From: an uncultured Alphaproteobacteria bacterium
Lineage (GTDB): Bacteria; Pseudomonadota; Alphaproteobacteria; Caulobacterales; Parvularculaceae
NCBI GenBank assembly: GCA_902826095.1
Contig: CADEDN010000011.1
Coordinates: 1 to 64,000, forward strand
Length of the DNA: 64,000 nucleotides
Direction of reading: 5' to 3'
Below, in pieces: positions 60,347 to 64,000 of the stretch. Under the pieces are notes generated by a model. It ran no database searches, was not told the DNA's origin, and worked only from the letters and a program-made list of their open reading frames with translations. Every line of letters begins with the position of its first letter. Within the stretch, counting starts at the first letter, position 1. The translations under genes were made by a program, and so were the position numbers.

Positions 60347-61076
60347 GGAATTCGCACAAACGATCGCGCTCATCGCGCTGCTCTTCGCGATCGGCGCGGC
60401 CGGGGCGGCGAGCGCTGGCGATATCCTGTCCGGCGCCGGCGGCGCCGCCGCCCGGGTGAAGGTCCAGAGCCTTGCTGAGCGCAAATACGCAACCGTCATC
60501 CCGCAGCGGTACGATTTCAGCTGCGGTTCGGCGGCGCTCGCGACCCTGCTTACCCACCATTACAGCCGCGCCACGAGCGAAACCGACGCCTTCAAGGCGA
60601 TGTGGGAGGTCGGCGACCAGGCGCGGATCCGCGATCTCGGCTTTTCGCTCCTCGAGATGAAGCGGTTTCTCGAAGCAAGCGGCCTTCGGGCGGACGGCTT
60701 CAAGCTGACCCTCGAGCGCGTATCGGAAATCGGCGTTCCCGGCATCGCCCTCATCGAAGAGGAAGGCTATCGGCATTTCGTCGTCGTCAAGGGCTTTTCC
60801 CGGGGCAAGGTCCTCGTCGGCGATCCGGCGCGCGGCCTTCGCACGCTGACCCCAAAAAAGTTCAGCAAAATGTGGGACGGCACGATCCTTTTCGTTCGCA
60901 GCGACGTCGAGATCGGCAAGAAGTCGTTCAACAGCGCCCGCGACTGGCGGCTGACGCCGTTCGGGCCGACGGACCGCGGGCTCGACGCGGAAGCATTGCA
61001 GGCCAGCGCCCTCGACCAGACGCGCGCCTTCCATTCCGGCTTTTCGATTCTGACGACAGGAGCGCCGATCCAATGA
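60321..61076 (+). CDS. Periplasmic C39-family cysteine peptidase
   Basis: A 251-residue protein with a signal peptide (about residues 1-32). The C39 catalytic residues are visible: Gln62 and Cys68 in VIPQRYDFSCGSAALATLL, His152 in GYRHFVVVKGF and Asp168 in VGDPARGLRTL. C39 peptidases cut after double-glycine leaders. This one lacks the ABC transporter parts of PCAT proteins and is predicted to be secreted, like FapD of the Fap amyloid system. It overlaps genes on both sides (26 bp and ATGA). ATG at 60333 is an alternative start. Confidence 0.88.
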   Translation: MFSSMARNREFAQTIALIALLFAIGAAGAASAGDILSGAGGAAARVKVQSLAERKYATVIPQRYDFSCGSAALATLLTHHYSRATSETDAFKAMWEVGDQARIRDLGFSLLEMKRFLEASGLRADGFKLTLERVSEIGVPGIALIEEEGYRHFVVVKGFSRGKVLVGDPARGLRTLTPKKFSKMWDGTILFVRSDVEIGKKSFNSARDWRLTPFGPTDRGLDAEALQASALDQTRAFHSGFSILTTGAPIQ

Positions 61077-61486
61077 CCGCCCGTGCGCTCTTCCTTGCGA
61101 CAATACTCGCCGCCCTCCCGTTTGCGGCAGCGCACGCCCAATCCGCCGATCCCTTCGCCGCTGAAACGCCGATGGACGAGGCTGCGCTTCGCGACGCGCG
61201 CGGCGGCTTTGTCATCAACGGCTTCGTCATCGACTTTGCGGTTCGGACGATCCTCATCATCGACGGCGCCGTCGCCGCCGGCGCCGCGACATCGCCGCTC
61301 GCCTTCGACATTGACCCGTCGATCAATACGCTGATTATCAACAACTCGCTCGACGGCGTCGCCGTCTCACGCGTCGTCGCCCTCGATGTCGTCTTGCCGA
61401 ATTTCAACTCGGCGCTTTCAAGCGCGGTCGCCGCCGGCGCCGGCGCCGATGTCGCCGCTTCGCTCTATAGCCTCAGCGGTTTTTGA
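61073..61486 (+). CDS. Second small secreted protein with double-glycine leader-like motif
   Basis: A 137-residue protein. The signal peptide ends AAAHA|QS (22/23). Residues 26-45, DPFAAETPMDEAALRDARGG, share 12 of 20 positions with the motif of the 120-residue protein upstream and end in Gly-Gly. The mature part is hydrophobic and beta-prone (FVINGFVIDFAVRTILIIDG, ... LIINNSLDGVAVSRVVALDVVLPNF), ending Ala/Ser-rich. It is translationally coupled to the C39 peptidase (ATGA). It probably is a substrate of that peptidase. Confidence 0.78.
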   Translation: MTARALFLATILAALPFAAAHAQSADPFAAETPMDEAALRDARGGFVINGFVIDFAVRTILIIDGAVAAGAATSPLAFDIDPSINTLIINNSLDGVAVSRVVALDVVLPNFNSALSSAVAAGAGADVAASLYSLSGF

Positions 61487-61513
61487 AGCGCTCGGCGCGC
61501 AAATGCGGCCGCG

Positions 61514-63106
61514 TCAGTCCGCGAGCTTGAATTGGGCGCGGAGCACGAGGCGCATGTCGGGCGCTTCGTCCGTCGCTCCAATCGAACTGTTCAGCGTCAA
61601 ACGCAGCTTGTCGTTCACGAAATACGAGCCGCCAACCCCGAACGAGCCCACCGTCACGCGCGGCTGACGCGCGTTCGTGAGCACGACGGCGCCGGATTGG
61701 GTGTCGATCGTCTCGATCAGGAGATTCGTCCGGAAGAACTGGCTCTGGTCATAGCCGAAATTGAGGGAGAGGCGTTCATTGAGGGCAAGGCCGATGCCGA
61801 GGCTCGCGCGGATCGCGTCGCCGGGATCGAACTCGCGAATAATCGCCGCGCCGACGGCCTCGTCCGGAGAGACCGCGAAATTCATCTGATAGCCGATATT
61901 GGCGTAAAAGACGGCGGGATCGGTCGGCAGGATCACCGTGACGCTCGGCTCGACTGTCCAAAAGCCTGAGCCGGTCGCGGCGTCAAGCTCAACGCCCGCG
62001 GCGTTCCGGTCGACTTCGAACGGCCCCTCGCCGGTCGGCGCCTTCGCGCGAAGGTTGGCGATCGCATAGGGAAAGCCGACTCCATCCGTCAACTGATAAT
62101 GCAGCCCGGCCTCGACATCGCCGAGACCGGCGCCGCGCTGGCTGCGAACGAATTCCGTCGAATCGTCCAGCGCGACGCCCGACACCCGGTCGTCGCGGTA
62201 GACGAAGGGAACCTTGGCGTCGATCTCGAAGCGGTCGGTCAATCCGTATCGCAAGCCGCCGCGCGCGACGAGCGCCATGCGATCCGTGTCCGTGGCTTCA
62301 ATGACGCCGATCAGGATGGCGTCGATGATCTCCGTGCCGCTGAAGAAGAACCGGTTCTCGGATGAATTGGAAAAGTCGAGTTCCGGCTCGAAATAGAGCG
62401 TTCCTTTCGGCGTCAAGATGCCGCCGACGTCGGTGGCGAGCGCGAGATAGGGCTCGTTCAGATCCTCTTCAGGCCGCCGGCCGACTTCTTCCGGGGTTCC
62501 GGCCGGCGATGTCGGAACCGGCGCGGCGTCCTGCGGCTTCGCAGAAGCGTCGGCGACGGCAATCCGCGTTTCCGCCGGCGGCGAGGCCGGGGCCGGCGTT
62601 GGCGGCGGCGGCTCCGTCGCAACGATTGTCGTTGACGTGCCGCGCACGCCGGGGATGACGAGGACCTGTCCGGTCTTGAGGCTCTGCGGCGTCTTGATCT
62701 TGTTTTCGCGCATCAGCCGCTCGACGCTGACGCCGTTGTTGAGCGCGATCCGGTAGAAGGTTTCACCCGCCTGCACGACATGGACGCCATTGCGCGATGC
62801 GGCCGTCGGCGCGATCGAAGCGGTTCTTTTCACGCCGAGTTCTGTTTCGAGGGAGCCGATCCGCGCCGCCTGCTGGTTCGCGATTTCATTCAATCGCTTG
62901 ATCGTCTGCTCGGCTTCTTCAAGCCGCATCGACTGCACCGCCATCATGTCGCGAAGGCGAACGAATTCTTCTTCCAGAGCCGGCTTCGGCGCGAGACGCG
63001 TTTCACCAGCTGGCGCGTCGCTCGTCTGCGCAAGGGCGAGCGAAGACGCCAGCGTCAAGGCCGTCGACGCCGCCGCTGCCGCCCTGAACGACATCCTGCT
63101 GATCAT
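61514..63106 (-). CDS. Coiled-coil/LysM outer-membrane beta-barrel protein (FapF-like export candidate)
   Basis: A 530-residue protein. The signal peptide covers about 1-26. A coiled coil (about 42-95, EEEFVRLRDMMAVQSMRLEE) precedes a LysM peptidoglycan-binding domain (about 107-153, VVQAGETFYRIALNNGVSVERL). A Pro/Ala-rich linker (about 160-210) and a beta-strand-rich C-terminal part (about 225-530, alternating aromatic/hydrophobic strands such as FWTVEPSVTVILP and RLSLNFGYDQSQFF) follow. The coiled coil plus barrel is the architecture of FapF; LysM is an addition. It reads towards the C39 operon. Confidence 0.75.
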   Translation of the reverse strand: MISRMSFRAAAAASTALTLASSLALAQTSDAPAGETRLAPKPALEEEFVRLRDMMAVQSMRLEEAEQTIKRLNEIANQQAARIGSLETELGVKRTASIAPTAASRNGVHVVQAGETFYRIALNNGVSVERLMRENKIKTPQSLKTGQVLVIPGVRGTSTTIVATEPPPPTPAPASPPAETRIAVADASAKPQDAAPVPTSPAGTPEEVGRRPEEDLNEPYLALATDVGGILTPKGTLYFEPELDFSNSSENRFFFSGTEIIDAILIGVIEATDTDRMALVARGGLRYGLTDRFEIDAKVPFVYRDDRVSGVALDDSTEFVRSQRGAGLGDVEAGLHYQLTDGVGFPYAIANLRAKAPTGEGPFEVDRNAAGVELDAATGSGFWTVEPSVTVILPTDPAVFYANIGYQMNFAVSPDEAVGAAIIREFDPGDAIRASLGIGLALNERLSLNFGYDQSQFFRTNLLIETIDTQSGAVVLTNARQPRVTVGSFGVGGSYFVNDKLRLTLNSSIGATDEAPDMRLVLRAQFKLAD

Positions 63107-63136
63107 GACTTCTTCCTCAAATTGTCCGGTCGATGG

Positions 63137-64000
63137 TTAGAAACCAAGCAAACGCTTCAATTCGGCGCGCAGCCGCCGGGCGTCGTCCCCTTCCGCTTGC
63201 AGTCGCTTGCCGATTTCCGCGCATTTTTCGCGATTCATCCCGAGCCTGCGCGACGCTGCAAGAGTGACGCCATTTTCCTGCTCAAGCGCCAGCGCTGTAA
63301 GATATCGGGTCAGGAGATCGGTCGCCGGGCGCACGCCCGGCGTTTGGCTGCGCGCATTGAGGTCGCTCATCGCCAGATGTTCTTCCTCAATCGCGCCCTC
63401 GCCCCGGTGAATGACCGCGCGAAGCAGCACGTTTTTCAACTCGCGGACATTGCCCGGCCAGTCGCAGCGGCGAATGGCGTCCTTCGCGCCATTTGAGAGG
63501 CTGCAGGATCTGTTCCGATTTTCCGAAAACCTGCGGACCAGATGGTCGGCGATCTCGACGCTGTCATCGCCGCGACGCCGCAGCGGCGGCAAGTCGATCG
63601 TCAGCACGGCGAGCCGGTAATAGAGGTCCTTGCGAAACGCCCCGTCCGCCGCCGCCGCCGCCAGGTCGACATTGGTCGCCGCAATGATCCGTACATCGAC
63701 GACAAAGGGCGTTGAGGCGCCGAGCGGCGTGACGACGCCGTCCTCGATGACGCGAAGCAGATTGGCCTGCAATTCGAGCGGAAGCTCGCCGATTTCGTCA
63801 AGGTGCAGCGAACCGCGATGGGCTTTTTCGAATAGGCCCTCCCGGCGTTCGCTGGCGCCGGAGAACGCGCCGCGCTCGTGGCCGAAGAAGTCCGAGCCGA
63901 CGAGGTCGCGGTCGACTCTGCCGACATTGCGGACAACGAAGTCAAAGGCCTTGCGCGAACCTTGCCGGTGAAGTTGATGCGCGACCGCTTCTTTGCCCGT
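63137..64000 (-). CDS. Sigma-54-dependent activator, partial (5' end beyond window)
   Basis: At least 287 residues of an enhancer-binding protein; the N-terminal sensor part lies outside the window. Visible motifs are TGKEAV (end of Walker A), GAFSGA (sigma-54 contact loop; usually GAFTGA), LHLDEIGELP (Walker B) and DLYYRLAVLTIDLPPLR (sensor region). A C-terminal region follows with a possible HTH (VTLAASRRLGMNREKCAEIG). It lies 30 bp upstream of the barrel gene and reads the same way. A sigma-54 promoter at 58558 is the obvious candidate target. Confidence 0.9.
   Translation of the reverse strand, partial: TGKEAVAHQLHRQGSRKAFDFVVRNVGRVDRDLVGSDFFGHERGAFSGASERREGLFEKAHRGSLHLDEIGELPLELQANLLRVIEDGVVTPLGASTPFVVDVRIIAATNVDLAAAAADGAFRKDLYYRLAVLTIDLPPLRRRGDDSVEIADHLVRRFSENRNRSCSLSNGAKDAIRRCDWPGNVRELKNVLLRAVIHRGEGAIEEEHLAMSDLNARSQTPGVRPATDLLTRYLTALALEQENGVTLAASRRLGMNREKCAEIGKRLQAEGDDARRLRAELKRLLGF

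Noticed and set aside
60321-61076. C39 protein as the peptidase part of a bacteriocin ABC exporter (PCAT)
   Set aside because: No transmembrane or ATPase domain follows; it is a short, secreted, stand-alone peptidase.

Overview
The window looks like a chromosomal segment of an alphaproteobacterium. It has high GC, dense genes, many 4-bp ATGA/GTGA start-stop overlaps, a split proton-translocating transhydrogenase (pntA1-pntA2-pntB) with a CoxIV-like small protein, a GapR nucleoid protein, the conserved plsX-fabH-ihfA-merR block, and at least one full TTAA-N7-TTAA CtrA-type site. The mix of CtrA-type site, GapR and a complete type II secretion system fits Caulobacterales/Parvularculales-like lineages. 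I cannot name a genus from sequence alone.

Layout. 1-6.3 kb: IS-end-like repeats, tRNA-Ser(UGA), then an rlpA / dacA-tmk-holB-tatD-MBL hydrolase run on the + strand. 6.4-11.8 kb (minus): a lipoprotein methyltransferase-like protein, the transhydrogenase operon and an alpha/beta hydrolase. 12-14.9 kb: an orphan NtrC-type regulator, gapR, a GST, and repeat-rich DNA including a MITE-like palindrome. 15-21.6 kb: acyl-CoA dehydrogenase and acyl-CoA ligase (convergent), then proS and lolCD read leftwards. 21.6-29 kb: small secreted proteins, tRNA-Leu(GAG), a FliN-like protein, lipB, an EF-hand protein, tRNA-Arg(CCU), an O-antigen-ligase-like protein and a divergent zinc-type exporter/importer pair. 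29-41.7 kb: a complete gspCDEFGHIJKLMN operon with a translationally coupled terminal lipoprotein, and a divergent prepilin peptidase. 41.6-49.2 kb: enoyl-CoA hydratase, aldehyde dehydrogenase, secreted hydrolase, CARDB lipoprotein, methyltransferase, and an S9 peptidase homologue that has lost its catalytic serine. 49.9-58.2 kb: rplM-rpsI behind an attenuator-like leader, ctaA, bamE, a cytochrome bc1 chaperone, yceD, plsX, fabH, ihfA and merR, followed by tRNA-Pro(GGG).

The most interesting part is 58.4-64.0 kb. A sigma-54 promoter drives a 395-residue Asn/Ser/Thr/Asp/Gly-rich secreted repeat protein. It is followed by a small secreted protein, a periplasmic C39-type cysteine peptidase, and a second small secreted protein. 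Both small proteins carry the same double-glycine leader-like motif. Facing them are a coiled-coil/LysM/outer-membrane-barrel protein and a sigma-54 activator cut by the window edge. The parts list resembles the Fap functional-amyloid system (subunits, FapD C39 peptidase, FapF barrel), but domain content and sequence differ. I read it as a candidate Fap-like or novel C39-processed surface-fibre export system.

The housekeeping genes are called with high confidence from family motifs. Function in the 58-64 kb cluster is inference from architecture and gene order.
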